Under the pieces are notes generated by a model, which was not told the DNA's origin, made no database searches, and saw nothing but the letters and a program-made list of their open reading frames with translations. Shown here piece after piece: positions 35,127-47,336 of a stretch of 64,000 bases of DNA. Position 1 is the stretch's first letter; each line of letters begins with the position of its first letter. The stretch covers positions 180,206,784 to 180,270,783 of the forward strand of contig CM066320.1 of assembly GCA_033807775.1 (NCBI GenBank), written 5' to 3'. A program made the position numbers and the translations under genes. This DNA is from Saussurea involucrata (taxonomy: Eukaryota > Streptophyta > Magnoliopsida > Asterales > Asteraceae).

Positions 35127-35453
35127 GAAATAACCATAAGAAATGGTTACACATACATCTAGACATACAAACGTACTTTACCGATCATTAGTCACTGTAA
35201 CGATTTAGAAACAAGTATGCTTGTGTAACAATATATTCATAATAACAGTAGCTAATTGGAATTGTGAACATATTATACATGAGAATCCTCGTTACCATCA
35301 TTACAGTACTAATTTCACGTATTTCAATCGACTCTAAGACTATCCGAATCATTTCGTCTTAGTACTTCTACCCATATCTCACGAATCATAACTTAACTCG
35401 TCTCAGCTTAAGTCTAAGTATCTCATCAGCATACTTAGTTCGCTTAAACTATT

Positions 35454-35465
35454 GCTCTGATACCA
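35454..35465 (-). other. Primer binding site of D (tRNA-iMet type)
   Basis: On the minus strand TGGTATCAGAGC begins three bases after the end of the right-hand LTR. This fixes the right LTR as the 5' LTR and the element as minus-oriented. Confidence 0.9.
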
Positions 35466-35468
35466 TAT

Positions 35469-37279
35469 TGTAACACCCTAAAATCAGGGCTAAATTGAAA
35501 CTCAAATTATAACCAGTTATGATTAAAATAACCTTCAAACTTTTATATACGAAATGAATTAACCATAAGGAGTATATTTACAAATACTGAATTCTTCGAA
35601 TAACCTATTAATCTAATTATGTCACTCTAATCAGATTAACTAAGTTATCTAAGCAATCCATCAAAATCTCCTTCTGTTAATTGATTTCTCCGCTATTCCA
35701 AAACGCTCGTCCCACATCCCTTTATTTTCCCGAGCTAGTACCTGGTAAGAAAACATTATTTGAAACAATTAGGCTAACGCCTAGTGAGAACATTCGGTTT
35801 CAAAATACTACTTTTAAAAACATCAATGTAAACAAGTTATAACAAACCTGATTACCCTTTTTCTTACCACGTGCATAACCATATTCCAATAACGGGGTTA
35901 AACCCGATTACATGACTACTATCTGACACTAAGTCAATCATTTCTCATATTCCAATTCCATGACTACGACCTGACCCTGAGTCAGTCATTTCTCACGGTC
36001 CAGAGCCGCACTACGAATCTCAACGGATTCTAGATTAATGCTCACATTCAAGAAATCGCAATATACACATGCCCATTTCTTGGAAAGGAAATAACGATTA
36101 CAATATACACATGCCAATCCTTCTTTTCCTTAGAAATCGGGAATTACGTTATTTCCATGATTTCTCACACACATCAGAATAATGAATAATCCTCATCTAT
36201 TCCACGTGTTCATAACCACTAGTGCCTATGGATCCATTACACTTACTACACACCTGCCTAGTATCAAACTAGAACAGTCTTTAAGCCTAAAAACCTACCA
36301 TTCAGCTGTAAGTATGTTCAAGCTACTAGAATTGCATTTTAATTCCTAAATCGTAATTTTTCAGAAGTCAGCAAATCCTAAAGTTACCGAGTACTCACAA
36401 AGTGACCGGATAACAAAAGTGTTCGGACATTTCATACTGTCCGGATATCACGACTTTCCGGATACTACAACTTTTCGGGTAATACATAACTTTCCGGGTA
36501 CTTATCAAATCCGGATGACATCCGAAAACCAAGATAATCCGGATACCATCCGGTAACTAATTTCATCCGGAAACTATAAGAAATCAAGACTTACCGGATA
36601 CTTTGCCTTGTCCGAAAACTTTCATATTAGAGGTTTTCGGATACTTTCATTTTACCCGGAAACCACGACCTGCAGCTTAGAAATTCATCCTAAAGCCATA
36701 TCTGTTCCATTCAGCTTGTTTTAAACACAACCATACAGTCCCAAAACAGTTTATACACATGTCTTAACATTTAATTTGACAGAAAACAAGGTTTTAAGCA
36801 AATTGAATGAACTCACCTTAATGAATGAAAAACCCACTTCACTGCACAATTTGATTCCAAATCAAAACAGCACCTAAACGAATTCAGATTAAGATATAGA
36901 TACCTTCTTACTACTGGAATCAAACTTACAAAAATTCTTTATATTCTTACTAAGATTTCAACCTCAATTTCTTCTTTTCCTCCCTTTCTTTCTTCTTCTT
37001 TCTCTCAACCTCTCTCTCTCTTGTTTTGACAGACTCCAACAAATATGATTGAGATATTTTCTCAATCAATTTGTTTTCTTATCTTACACCTCATTACCAC
37101 AATTTTCAATCACCCCCTTCAAGTTTCAAACTTTCCAAAAATGGCAACAAGCTTTGATTACTTGAATTTCAGTACCAATGGATTATATAAAATTACAAAA
37201 TTATCCAAAGCTTAAACCAAAATACAATTAAACCCCAATTCATACTAAAAAAATATTATGGAAAAATCGAGATGTTACA
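35469..37279 (-). repeat. 5' LTR of D (right copy)
   Basis: 1811 bp, the same length as the left copy. In the CCGG array (about 36410-36660) five sites that are intact in the left copy are changed here to TCGG or CCGA. Confidence 0.93.
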
Positions 37280-37284
37280 GATGG

Positions 37285-38962
37285 TTGACCTCATCTTTTG
37301 CACGTCCGACAACCTCTAACTATTTTCGGGCATCGTCGAGACGTTTCGACATAGCCTCTTCGCGCTCTACGGTGACGTTCGCCCTAGCCAATGCCGCATT
37401 CCCCCTCTCATGGGCAGCAGACACTAGACCCTTGATCTTTGCCGTCTCGGCACGCAAAGCCAAGGAGGCCTGAAACGCCTGTGGAAACATAAACTAAGCA
37501 TCGTTAATAAACGTGCGACAACGTAAACATCGACAAAATAAAACAAGTCTTGAAAGAAAGACTTACCATGAACGCCAACCCGGCTACATGGGCTCCCGTC
37601 TCCTCGATTGGGAACCCCTCAAAACGCTCCCTGAAAGATGGGAGCAGATATTTCCCCAGATGAGGAAACAAGTTTGTCCCGTCCAGGACATTATCGACCA
37701 TAAAGTCCGACGGCAATGTAAAATTAACCGTCGTAACCTTAGCCCCTCCCGTCGGGTGATCCTTGCCCTTGCCGGCTAACAAAGGATCCGACATGGCAGA
37801 CGGGGACTTCGTTGTTTCCGCCGGAGGCGCAGAACTGATAGGTGTCGCAGCGATCGCACTAGAAGACGTCTTCTTGGGCGATGCGACCTTCACCTTCTCG
37901 AGCGTAATGATTCTAGACGAGCCAGGAACCCCCAAAGACGGTTCCCTCGGGATCGTCATCCTCGTCTTCTTCGGAACCTCAGGGCCAGTGGACAAGCTCC
38001 TTAACCTCCTTTCCTTGCCCTTACAGGCAAGTTCAAGCTGAGCTGCACTTTTAGCAGAGACAGTCGGCATCGTGGGTTATGATTCTTCTGGAAACCAGAA
38101 AAGAAAGAGCATAAGATAAGAAAATTTAGAATAAGAGGAAGGGATCGAGAAGGTACACTCACCGGTCATTTCTCTTTCTTCTCTCGACTCTTTCTCTTCT
38201 TCTTTCTCTTCTTCCTCACGTTCCTTCCCTCGATTCTCTCCTAAGTATACCAAGTCTTCGTCGTCGCCCACCAAGTGTCGTACGACAAACGACCGTTCTA
38301 CAATGCTGAACTCCAAGAACACGTCGACCTTTGCTTGAGAATTGGCGTATGTTTTTACGTCCTCAAATTTTATAACTGTTGACATATAAAGAGCAAGTTA
38401 GAGGTCAATAAAAAGTCATAAACAATGAACGACAATGAAATTACAAAGTCTCACCCAACGTATTCCAGCCGGCCCTAATCCAACCGCTCTCAAAATCGAG
38501 GGTCGACCTAAGCACGAATGCGTACCTGGTCTTCCATTTACGATCGTTTACAGCGGTCCTTAGGACCAAGGTACGATTGGCTTTAAGCCTAGAATACAGG
38601 CTACAACGATGGCATCCGTCCTTCTTGGCTTGATAAGCCAAGAGGAGGTCGCGTACATTCATGAGAGATTCCCATTTTTTAGTGAGGCGCTCGATCACTT
38701 GTACGATTCGCCAAAACTGTGACATTAGTTGGCTTGGTGCTAAATCGAATTCTAGCATAAATTCCTTAGCTAGAGGCGAGTAGGGCCATTCGAAACCTAT
38801 CTTAAAGGGATATTCGTATATCACGATATACCCCTCGGGACATTCATTTGATCGAGTCTGACCTGCGCAGATTAATTCAACCCCCGCAGGGATTTTAGCT
38901 AAACTTCTAAGGTCATCAAGGTCTGATTGTTCTTGAATGGAACTCTCAGGGTCCATTGACAT
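37285..38962 (-). pseudogene. Antisense four-exon gene of C2, exons 1 to 4 (start)
   Basis: Minus-strand exons inferred from GT-AG sites shared with C4: 38962-38455, 38375-38163, 38087-37567, and 37478 onward (split by D). Exon 1 encodes a domain resembling the plant putative gypsy-type transposon family (EYPFKIGFEWPYSPLAKEFM), exon 2 an acidic tract, exon 3 a basic/Ser-rich part ending in NVLDGTNLFPHL, and exon 4 a coiled coil. Intron phases 1, 1, 0 are kept. It is dead: an in-frame TAA early in exon 3 (about 38078), a TAG in exon 4 (about 37320) and the D insertion. Confidence 0.78.
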
Positions 38963-39000
38963 TTCTAAAACAGACTTAAGAAATCAAAGAGATCGTACCT

Positions 39001-39395
39001 TATATATATAAGCGCTCTAGACCTCGAAAATCCTAACTGATCTGGAAATCCTTGCAGGTTTTAGAAAGGATCGGACGAAGAAAAGTAAGAAAATCAAGAG
39101 GAAATCTCTGCTTAAAACTCTCCGAAATTGTAAACAGGAAAAGATCCACCGTGGTCTCTATTTATGTAAACGATCGTGTCAGGTCGGGTCCCTCGATGAT
39201 AGACACGCGTCCTGTCTTTTCGTATGACTACCCGGATCGCCGACACCTGGCAATGACAGTTGCTTAGCATAACCGTGCATCAGCATGACGTCACAACCTT
39301 ATCCTCTCTTCGACTTCCCTCTCTAGTTAGAATTGAACCGATTCAGTTCTAAAGCAACCAAGGTAATTGAAAAAAATAATATTCGGCACGTGTCG
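39001..39395 (-). promoter_or_regulatory. Promoter of C2 antisense gene
   Basis: A TATA box (TTATATATATAAGG on the minus strand, about 38999-39012) lies 40 bp upstream of the exon 1 ATG. Further upstream are TGACGTCA (39286-39293) and CACGTGTC (39388-39395 on the plus strand), both bZIP-type core motifs. The same set occurs before the antisense genes of C3 and C4. Confidence 0.62.
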
Positions 39396-39468
39396 CGATC
39401 CCAGACATCCGACAACCAAAATTTAAAAAACTTTTTGAAATTTGAATTTGCCACTCCACGTTTTCAAA

Positions 39469-40313
39469 TTTTGGGGGCAAACTGTTTGGGCAAAATTTCA
39501 CCAGTCTCGACCACGACCGAGGTAAGGAAAACACCTACTTCCCTTTTCTTTGGTAAGATAAAATCATGAACATTTTTATCCCCTGATTAGAGTTGAGATC
39601 GAAAAGTTACTTACCTTACGACACTCGACCGCGACGTCGCCTAGTACACATGACCGTCGCATGGAACCTTGCGACTTCGACTAACTAACGTGCAATATGA
39701 CTGTTACGTTTGTTCAGTGTTAAATGCAGGAATCAATGCCATTGATGACCAACGACTATAACCGACAAAGATCAGTTATGAAGATTTAATCCAGCGAACG
39801 TTATGACAGTTATCGAAATACTTAATGAGCCTATTAAAGCACCCGAAGACTACAAATACCAGGCTCAATCATCATTTCAAGAGACATCAGACGCAACCTT
39901 CCAAACTCAGAAGAATATTCAAAGCAAAGAACTCTCTCTTGAAGAATCGCTCTCGACGCACGACATTCGCACACGACACTTTATTTTTATATACGACTCA
40001 CATTGTTTTTACATTCGAAACACCTGTTACTTTACATTTTTAAAGTCTTTCTTTCACTTGTATTGTAATCTTTGTACGATCGACACCCGAAACAAAGGAT
40101 ATCGCCCCTGTTTGGCGACCATAGTGCAGCGGCGACTTCCACTGTCGTCCGCGAGTTTTTTCCTCGTTGAGGTTTTTCCCGCGTCACCAAAATTCTCTGT
40201 CTCATTTACATTTTTGTCCTTGTCGCACGCTTTGTCGAGAGATTTCTTTCTTTAGTTGTTAAGCTCCACAATCAACCTCAAGTTGTACTTTTGTGCGATT
40301 TTTGGCATTAACA
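39469..40313 (+). repeat. PPT and 3' LTR of C2
   Basis: The purine tract TTTTGGGGGCAAAC (39469-39482) is followed by an LTR of 831 bp. It differs from the 5' LTR at only a few positions that I can see. It ends ATTAACA and is followed by the CCAGG duplication. Confidence 0.92.
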
Positions 40314-40318
40314 CCAGG

Positions 40319-40576
40319 TATTCCTCTATGGAAAAATTGCTTTTATCGCTAGTCACAGCTACCAAGAAACTGCGACACTATTTTGAATCGCATCCTATTA
40401 CCGTCGTGACTAACTTTCCTCTTAAGTCTGTCTTGAAGAAACCTGAGTTGACAGGTCGTTTGGCAAAATGGAGTATATATCTCAGCAGTTACGACATCGA
40501 TTTCAAACCCAGGACCGCGATCAAATCGCAAGCCTTGGCGGATTTCAGCCCTGAATTGGAGAAGGAAGTAGAGCTC
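40319..40576 (+). pseudogene. C1 RNase H, continuation after C2
   Basis: Continues the RNase H of C1 that stops at 24652: SMEKLLLSLVTATKKLRHYF and onward, as far as SPELEKE. It lacks the 5S insert found in C2 at the equivalent position, and nine bases near 40545. C3 starts at 40577, so the second RNase H of C1 must lie to the right of the window. Confidence 0.88.
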
Positions 40577-41484
40577 TGTTTGGGCAAAAATCCACGATCC
40601 CTCGACCTTCGACCTCGACAAAGAAAGATAAGACACATGGCACACAACATATCTTGGATTAAGATAAGGTCCTGTTAAACACATTTAATTTACTCGTTAT
40701 CCCTCCCGAAAGTACAGGTCGAAAGTCTTCCAAGACGTTCGACTACGACCTTGCAGGATTGTCGTAAGTTGTCTCACGATCTCGACCTACTAACGCACGA
40801 TACAACTGTTACGTTTGTTCTATTTAATGCAGGGTCAATGTCATTTATGGCCAACGGACGTAACCAACAGAGGCAATTATGAGCATTAACAGCAGTGACA
40901 GTTGCGACCGTTATCAGAAGCATTTATGGAGTCATTCAAGGCACTCGAAGGCTATAAATATAATGATTCCAGTCTCACTTAGAGGGATCGGATTTCTAGA
41001 ACAAGGAATACCCAGCGAAAACACTCAAAGAATTCTCTCTCAACAGTTCGCTCACGACGCACGACTCACGGCGTACGACGCACGACTCACGGTGCACGAT
41101 GCACGACTCACGGCGCACGACGCACGACTCACGGCGCACGACGCACGACGCATAGTTTTTACACACGACGCACTCATTTTTATATTCGATACACTTGTTA
41201 CTTTACATTTAAAGTCTTTCTTTCATTTGTATTGTAATCTCTGTACGATCGACACCCAAAAGATAAGGATATCGCCCCTGTTTGGCAACCATAGAGCAGC
41301 GACGACCCCTAAAGTCGTCCGCGGGTTTTTTCCTCGTTGAGGTTTTTCCCGCGTCACCAAAATCTTTGTCTTATTTGCGTTTTCTGTCTTTATCGCACGG
41401 TTTGTCGTAAGATTCCTATTCTTTAGTTGTTAAGCTCCACAATCAACCTTAAGTTGTCCTTCTGGATGATTTTTAGCATTAACA
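40577..41484 (+). repeat. 5' LTR of C3
   Basis: 908 bp, TGTTTGGGC to AGCATTAACA. TATA box CTATAAATA at 40952-40960. The first 40 bases differ from C2 (AAAAATCCACGATCCC in place of AAAATTTCACCAGTC), so C3 belongs to another subfamily, while the R-U5 end is similar. Confidence 0.9.
41050..41155 (+). repeat. Tandem repeat of about 22 bp in C3 5' LTR
   Basis: Four to five copies of a unit close to ACGACGCACGACTCACGGCGC lie directly downstream of the expected transcription start. The 3' LTR of the same element (47810-47850) has a single unit, so the array changed length in one LTR. The short open frame through it is not a gene. Confidence 0.85.
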
Positions 41485-41585
41485 GTTTGGCGCCCACCGT
41501 AGGGCCCCATCTAGAGAAAATCTTCGACAAACGTGCGTCTTACTAACGATTTCTTGTAGTTTCCTCTGTTTTCTGTTTCAGGAAA

Positions 41586-43886
41586 ATGGCAGCCCCTGGA
41601 AATCAGGAGCATCTCATTGCCCAGATGTATCAGGAGTTGGAAGTCGCGCGAAATCAAATCAATGCCATGGCTAAGCAGAGTCGAAGAGCAGCTGAGGAAA
41701 TCGTGCGACTGAGGAATCCCTTCGGACCGCAGAACGGTCCACGACCATTCATCCAGAATCCAGGTCAAGGATCGTTCGGTCAGAATCAAGGATCCGCTCC
41801 ATTTGTCCATAACCCTGGTTCGGCTTCGTTCGTCCGTAATCCAGGACCAGGTCCATTCATGCAGAATCAGCAGCCAGGTCCCTTCATGCAGAACCAGCAA
41901 CCGGGGGCATTCAACCCAAATCCCCAGTTTGGGATGGTTCCTCCTCAGTATATAAGTCCACCACCCATGCAGAATGGGTCTCAGCCATTTCAGAATGAGT
42001 CTCAGCCGTTTCAGAATGGGCCGCAGCTATATTTCGTCCCTTTCAACGGAGACGCCAATGGCTCGTCGTACGACAATGGCACCAGTTCGGGGGCTGATCC
42101 ATTGGCGGGTGCGAACCCCGATCTTAACGACCCCGTTGCCCAGCGATTGAAGATGCTAGAAGATCAGAACGAGCGTGTCCTGTCCTTGCTTGCTAAGCTA
42201 CCAGGGGCAGCCGTGCCGGTCGACGTCGAGCCTCGCTCAGGGTATCAGGCGTCTCCTTTCGTCGACAAGATCACGACCGTCGACGTCCCGAAGAAGTATA
42301 ACATCCCCGTCTTCACGCCCAAGTATTCGGGGGTGACCGATCCGACGGAGCACATCGCACAGTATAAACAACTCATGTGAAAGGTCTCGATCCCGCACAT
42401 GTATCAAGAAGTATGTATGTGCAAGAGTTTTGGGGCGACCCTCACAGGTCCTGTCCTCCAATGGTTGATCAATCTCAAACCCAAATCCATCGGGTCGTTC
42501 GCCGAGTTGGTTAACCAGTTCTCCCAGCAATTCGCCAGTAGTCGCAAGATGGAGAAGCAGACCAGCGATTTGTACTATGTCGTGCAAAAAGCTGGAGAGT
42601 CGATCCGAAGTTATTTCAATAGATTCAACGCATAGATGATCAGTGTCCCCAACTGTGACGTCAAGACCGCGATCGAAGCCTATAAACGCGGTCTAGACGA
42701 CAGTTCGGGTTTGTACACCGATTTAACCAAGTATCCCCCAGAGAACTTCGAAGATGTTCGAGCCAGAACCCTTGCTTATATGAGGGTAGAAGACGACGCT
42801 GCCTTTCGTCGTAAGTACACCGATGACAGGAGGTCGTTGAGTGTGAGGAAGCCAGAGTTCAAGACAAAGGCTCTATCTAAGACAGAGCCCGCGCGATAAA
42901 TCTCGAACGTCCGGTTCAAGACTAAAGCGGAGTTCAAAACTACAAACTCCACCAAATTCCCTCAGTACCCCAAGATATCCTCTTACGGATTCAAAGGAGC
43001 TACTAAGGACTTGGTGGAAGCTCTGAAGACCGTCCAGGCAACCATCCAGTGGCCGAAGAAGTCCGACCAGGACGACGCTAAGAAAGATAAATGGAAGTGG
43101 TGCGACTTCCATGTCGACCATGGCCATGCGACAGATGATTGCATAGCTCTCAAAAAGGAGTTAGCATATCACGTCCGAAAGGGCAATCTCAAGGATATCA
43201 TCGATGATGTCGTTACTCTGGGTAACGACAATCGACCGCCAACCCCCGAGCATACAAAGGTCGTCAATTGCATCACGGGCGGTTCTGACGTGTGTGGTCT
43301 GACGTATTCTGCAGCCAAACGTCACGCCAGTCAAGCACCTGACGATCGACCTATCCCGCGTTCGTCAAGACCAAAAGAAGATCTGGATTTAGAAGCCATG
43401 AAGATCACGTTCGACCAAGATGACCTCGGTGACTCGTATCGAAAGCATCATGACGGGTTGATCATTCAGCTCACGATTGGTAATTGTTTAACCCGACGAG
43501 TCTTGGTCGATGGAGGCAGTTCAGTGAACGTCATCTTCCTTGACACCATTAAGGCCATGGGAATCGATCGATCGGAAATCACCCGATGCTCGACAACCTT
43601 GGTCGGTTTCAATGGAGAAGCGACGAGTACCTTTGGAGAGATCATCCTGCCTGTCTATGCTGGAGGAATCAACAAGCAGACTAAGTTCAGCGTTATCGAT
43701 TGCTCATCAACCTATAACATCATCTTAGGTCGACCGTGGATCCATGAGATGAAAGCCATCCCCTCGACGTACCACCAGACCATGAAGTTCCCTATGCCGT
43801 GGGGAGTCCAGGAGGTCAAAAGTGAACCAAAAGTCGCCCGTGATTGCTATAAGACCACCTTGAAGCCACAAAAAAGTCGTGGGTAA
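41586..43886 (+). pseudogene. C3 gag-protease, three in-frame stops
   Basis: A single frame of about 766 codons from ATG 41586 to TAA near 43886, interrupted only by TGA 42378, TAG 42633 and TAA 42897. The N-terminal third is Pro/Gln/Asn/Gly-rich with repeats of the PFMQNQQPG type. It is followed by the capsid core (near 42480-42800), a Tat-type zinc region (CDFHVDHGHATDDC, near 43100) and a protease (LVDGGSSVN near 43507; NIILGRPW near 43720). D-G-G in place of D-S-G is usual for this clade. No frameshift separates the domains, so a few reversions aside it was recently coding. Confidence 0.9.
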
Positions 43887-44585
43887 AGATGTCTACCGAC
43901 TCTCGACCCTTGACAATCGAGGTATCTCACATAGCTGTAATACAACACGTCTAACAAGGTATGTCTTCTAAGTCCTTTTCTATCTTTCATACGATTTTTT
44001 ACCACGACGATTACTAACTTAAGCATCGGAGGGTCGTTGGCTAGCCAACGACCAACCTCTGACATTGTTTTATCGCAGATCGCACGACATAAGATTGCAA
44101 AGTCTACTACACGACTTTAATCTCGTAAAGTCACATGACATAAGTGTTCAGGTCTATGACTTGATTATTCTATCACAGGGGTATAAGACTCAAGTTTCGT
44201 CGTACGATATAGTCGTACGATCATCCAGGTCTAGAGACCCCGTGATCTGAGTTTCTTAACTTAGAAAAGTTTCGCGTTCTGAATGAATGCCTTAGTCGTA
44301 TGTACTTATGTTTGCCAACGTGATCTTAAAGTATGAAAGTCTTGTGACTTGTGCACTAGTCTTTATAATTACAATGGATGCCTAAGTCGCACGATTCCTT
44401 ATTTGTTCTATACTTAATGAATTTCATGGTTGGTATTATATTTACCCACGACATGTGTGAATCGAAATAAATGCACGAGTTAAACAAAAGGATAAATTTC
44501 ATTTACGAAACGAATGATTACATCTAAAGTGGCTCGACCACCAACGGTCGAGCATTCAAAACTAAGACAAGAGAAAAAAAAATCC
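43887..44585. other. C3 spacer with 20 bp perfect palindrome
   Basis: Non-coding region between the protease and the antisense gene. It has a possible donor (ACAAGGTATGT near 43957), a possible acceptor (TTTTATCGCAG near 44080) and between them a perfect 20 bp palindrome at 44033-44052. The layout is conserved in C2 and C4. No integrase or RT sequence is found. Confidence 0.6.
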
Positions 44586-46854
44586 CTAAGGATTAGAAGG
44601 AGCGTCGGCAGCATCCTTACCCAAAGCTTCACCCTGGAGGCCCTCGTCCACAACCTCTTCTTCCTCAGCCTCTTTCTCATCATCAGAGTCGAGATCCATA
44701 TCGGTCCCGACCTTGGCTAAAAAAAGGATAGCTCCTTAGTTGCAGACGCGAGGGGATTCTTCCCCGACAGGTGTTGCCGCATGATCGCCGCCCGAGCTGT
44801 CAGACGAGCGAGGGAAAAGGTCGACGCAGCCTCTTCCTTAAGCTCTCTCACCTCCTTCTCCAGGTCCGCCACCTTGGACTTGGACTCCTCGACCTCTTTC
44901 TCCTTCATGTCCAAGGATACCTGCCTCCTGTCCAGCTCCTCTCTTTGGTCAGCAATCACAGAGAAGGATTGCTTTAGACGAGAGTTCACGTCGTCCCTCG
45001 CATGTCCGACGGCTTCTAGCTCGTTCAGGGCATCGTCGAGTCGTATCGACATATCCTCAACACGCGCTAGGGCGGACTTCTCCCTCTCCAACACCGCATC
45101 CTCTCTCTTAAGAGCAGAAGACACTAGACCCTCGATCTTCGTCGTCTCGTCATGCAGGGCCAAGGAAGACTGAAACGTATGAAATACATAAAAGCATGTT
45201 AGTAAAATACACGACAACGACAACATAAAACGAGTCTTGAAAGAGAGACTTACCATAAACGCCAGTCCAACGACATAGGACCCAACGCTTTCAACAGAGA
45301 CCCCGTTGAAGCGCTCCCTGAAAGAGGGGAGCTAAAACTTGTCTAAGTGGGGGAACAACCTCGTCCCGTCCAGAACATTGTCGACCATGAAATCCGATGG
45401 CAACATAAAGTTTACCGTCGTTTCTTCTCTCTCTCCCATTCCCGTCTGCGCGCCCTTGCCCTTGTCGGCCAATGAGGGGTCTGACGTGGCAGTAGGAGAC
45501 ACCGTCGATGTCGCCGGATGCACAGTATCGACGGGTGTCACACCGATCGTGTCGGAAGTCTTCTCGACCGACGTCGTCGACGCCTTTGCCTTCTCAGGCG
45601 AAACGACTCTCGATGAGCCGCCCGTCTTCAAAGACGGTTCCCTCGGGACGAACGTCCTCGTCCTCTTTAGGACTCCCGACCCAGCCGTCGGGGCCTCTTT
45701 TCTCTTAAGGACCCCCGACCCAGCTGTCGAGTCTTCCTTCCTTTTTTCCCTCGCCTTGCGAGCCAGTTCGGCCTGGGCCGCCCTCTTGGCCATCGCATAC
45801 GACATTTTCGGCTGAGATTGTTGAGATTCTCCTGTGAAACAAGAAAGGAAGAATAATTAAAACACTGAAATGAGGGAAGAAACGTGTCGAACAGAGTAGG
45901 ATACACTTACCAGTCATCTCTACCTCTTCCTTTGACTCCTCTTTCTTCTCCTCCTCCTCAGTCTCCTCAGTATCCTCAGACTCGTCTTCCTCTTCTTCTT
46001 CTTCCTATGCTTCCCCTCGACTCTCTCGACGATTTTCACCAAGTACACTAGGTCTTCGTCCTCGTCCACCAGATGTCGTGTGACGAACGATCGGTCTTCA
46101 GGACTGATCTCCAAGAACTTTTCAATTTTAGCCTGAGAGTCGTCGTTAGACTTCACTGCATCGAACTTTATATCTGAAAACACAAAAAGGAGAAGGTTAG
46201 TGACAAAAACAAAGCAGTAAACATGATAAAGACGCTCGACCAAAGCTAAAACTCAGCGACCATGTTCCATCCAGACCTGATCCAGTCGCTGTCGGGGTCC
46301 AGCGTCGCTACCCGCACAAAGACGTACCTGGTCTTCCATTTACGGTCATTGACCGCAATTTTTAGAACCAGGGTACGATCGCCCTTATGCTTCGAGAAGA
46401 GGCTGTAGCGATGGTACGTATCCTTCTTGACCTGATAAGCGGTCAAGAGGTCTTTTACGTTCATCGACGACTCCCAGTTCTTGGTAAGTCGCTCGATGAC
46501 CTGGATGACCCTCCAGAATTGGGGCATCAGTTGCCCTGGCGAGAGGTCAAACTCGCACATGAAGGACTTCGCTAGAGGGGAATAGGGCCATTCGAAACCT
46601 ATTCTAAAGGGATACTCGTATATCACGCCGTGTCCCTTGGGGCACATCTCCGGTCTAATCTGACCGGCCTTACTCACGGCAATCCCCACAGGGATTTTTG
46701 CTAAGTTCCTAAATTCGTCGAGAGCATCTTGAACTTGAATGGCACTCCTAGGTTCTGTCGACATCGCTAAACCCGTTAACAAAATTTGCAGGTCTGAAAA
46801 ACCCCAAATGTCCCAGTTCTTCCTAGGTTTCCTAGCTATCGACTTACGACGCAT
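44586..46854 (-). pseudogene. Antisense four-exon gene of C3
   Basis: Minus-strand equivalent of the C4 gene: exon 1 from 46854 (MRRKSIARKPRKNWD), exon 2 about 46173-45911, exon 3 45831-45254, exon 4 about 45178-44586. It encodes the putative gypsy-type transposon domain, an acidic tract, a segment with direct repeats (AGSGVLKRKEAPT), then NVLDGTRLFPHL and a coiled coil with ARLTARAAIMRQHLSGK. Damage: the exon 1 donor is altered, exon 2 has a frameshift, the exon 4 acceptor AG reads AT, and exon 4 has a frameshift near 44717. Confidence 0.8.
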
Positions 46855-46872
46855 ACAAAGACTGAGAATCGT

Positions 46873-47252
46873 ACCTTTTATAGGCGCGCTAAAAACCTCA
46901 AAATTTCTAACATGGTTGAAGATTTTCGCAGGTTTAGAAAGGATTCAGCGAAGAACAGCAAGAAATCAAGAAGAATCTTTCTAAAAACTCTCTGGAATCG
47001 TAAAGTAGGAAAGGATCCATCGGGGGTCGATATTTATGTAGAAAATCGTGTCAGGTCATGTCGCCCGATGAACGACACGTGCCCTTGCCTTTTTGAATAC
47101 TCGACAGATCGTCGACACCTGGCGTTTACAGCTGTTAAGCACGATCGTACGTCAGCATGACGTCACGACCTTATCCCCTTTTCGACTTATTCTCTAGTTA
47201 GAATTGGACCGATCCAGTTCCAAGGAAACTGAAGAGATTTTCAACACGTGTC
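46873..47252 (-). promoter_or_regulatory. Promoter of C3 antisense gene
   Basis: The TATA box CCTATAAAAGGTAC (minus strand, 46873-46886) is about 20 bp upstream of the ATG at 46854. TGACGTCA lies at 47158-47165 and CACGTGTC at 47245-47252. Spacing and order match C2. Confidence 0.6.
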
Positions 47253-47336
47253 ACGACCCTAGACGTCCGACTGACAAAATTTAATAACTTTTGAAATTTG
47301 AATTTGCACTCCATTTTTTATATTTTGGGGGCAAAC

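Larger units (their letters stand above)
28654..37279 (-). mobile_element. Ty3/gypsy Tekay-type chromovirus D, complete, minus strand
   Basis: Two LTRs of 1811 bp (28654-30464 and 35469-37279), both TGTAACACCC to ATGTTACA, are flanked by the duplication GATGG (28649-28653 and 37280-37284). An iMet-type PBS and a PPT lie at the correct inner edges for minus orientation. Inside, gag-protease and a long pol with a chromodomain are nearly intact. It inserted in the last exon of the antisense gene of C2. LTR differences are few, so insertion was fairly recent. Confidence 0.95.
24653..40313 (+). mobile_element. Tat-type gypsy element C2, complete, nested in C1
   Basis: The two LTRs of 831 bp each (24653-25483 and 39483-40313) are almost identical. 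They are flanked by the 5 bp duplication CCAGG (24648-24652 and 40314-40318). The surrounding sequence is C1 RNase H, which reads on across the site. Internally C2 has a PBS region, a gag-start/RT-RNase H-aRNase H frame without gag, protease or integrase, a spacer, and an antisense four-exon gene, then a PPT (TTTTGGGGGCAAAC). Element D is inserted in the last exon of the antisense gene. Without D, C2 is about 7 kb. Confidence 0.93.

Noticed and set aside
41050..41155. Regular short repeats that look CRISPR-like
   Set aside because: No unique spacers, no cas genes, eukaryotic context. A simple LTR tandem repeat.
44781..45815. Plus-strand frames across the C3 antisense gene
   Set aside because: Shadows of the spliced minus-strand exons, which have conserved borders in three copies.
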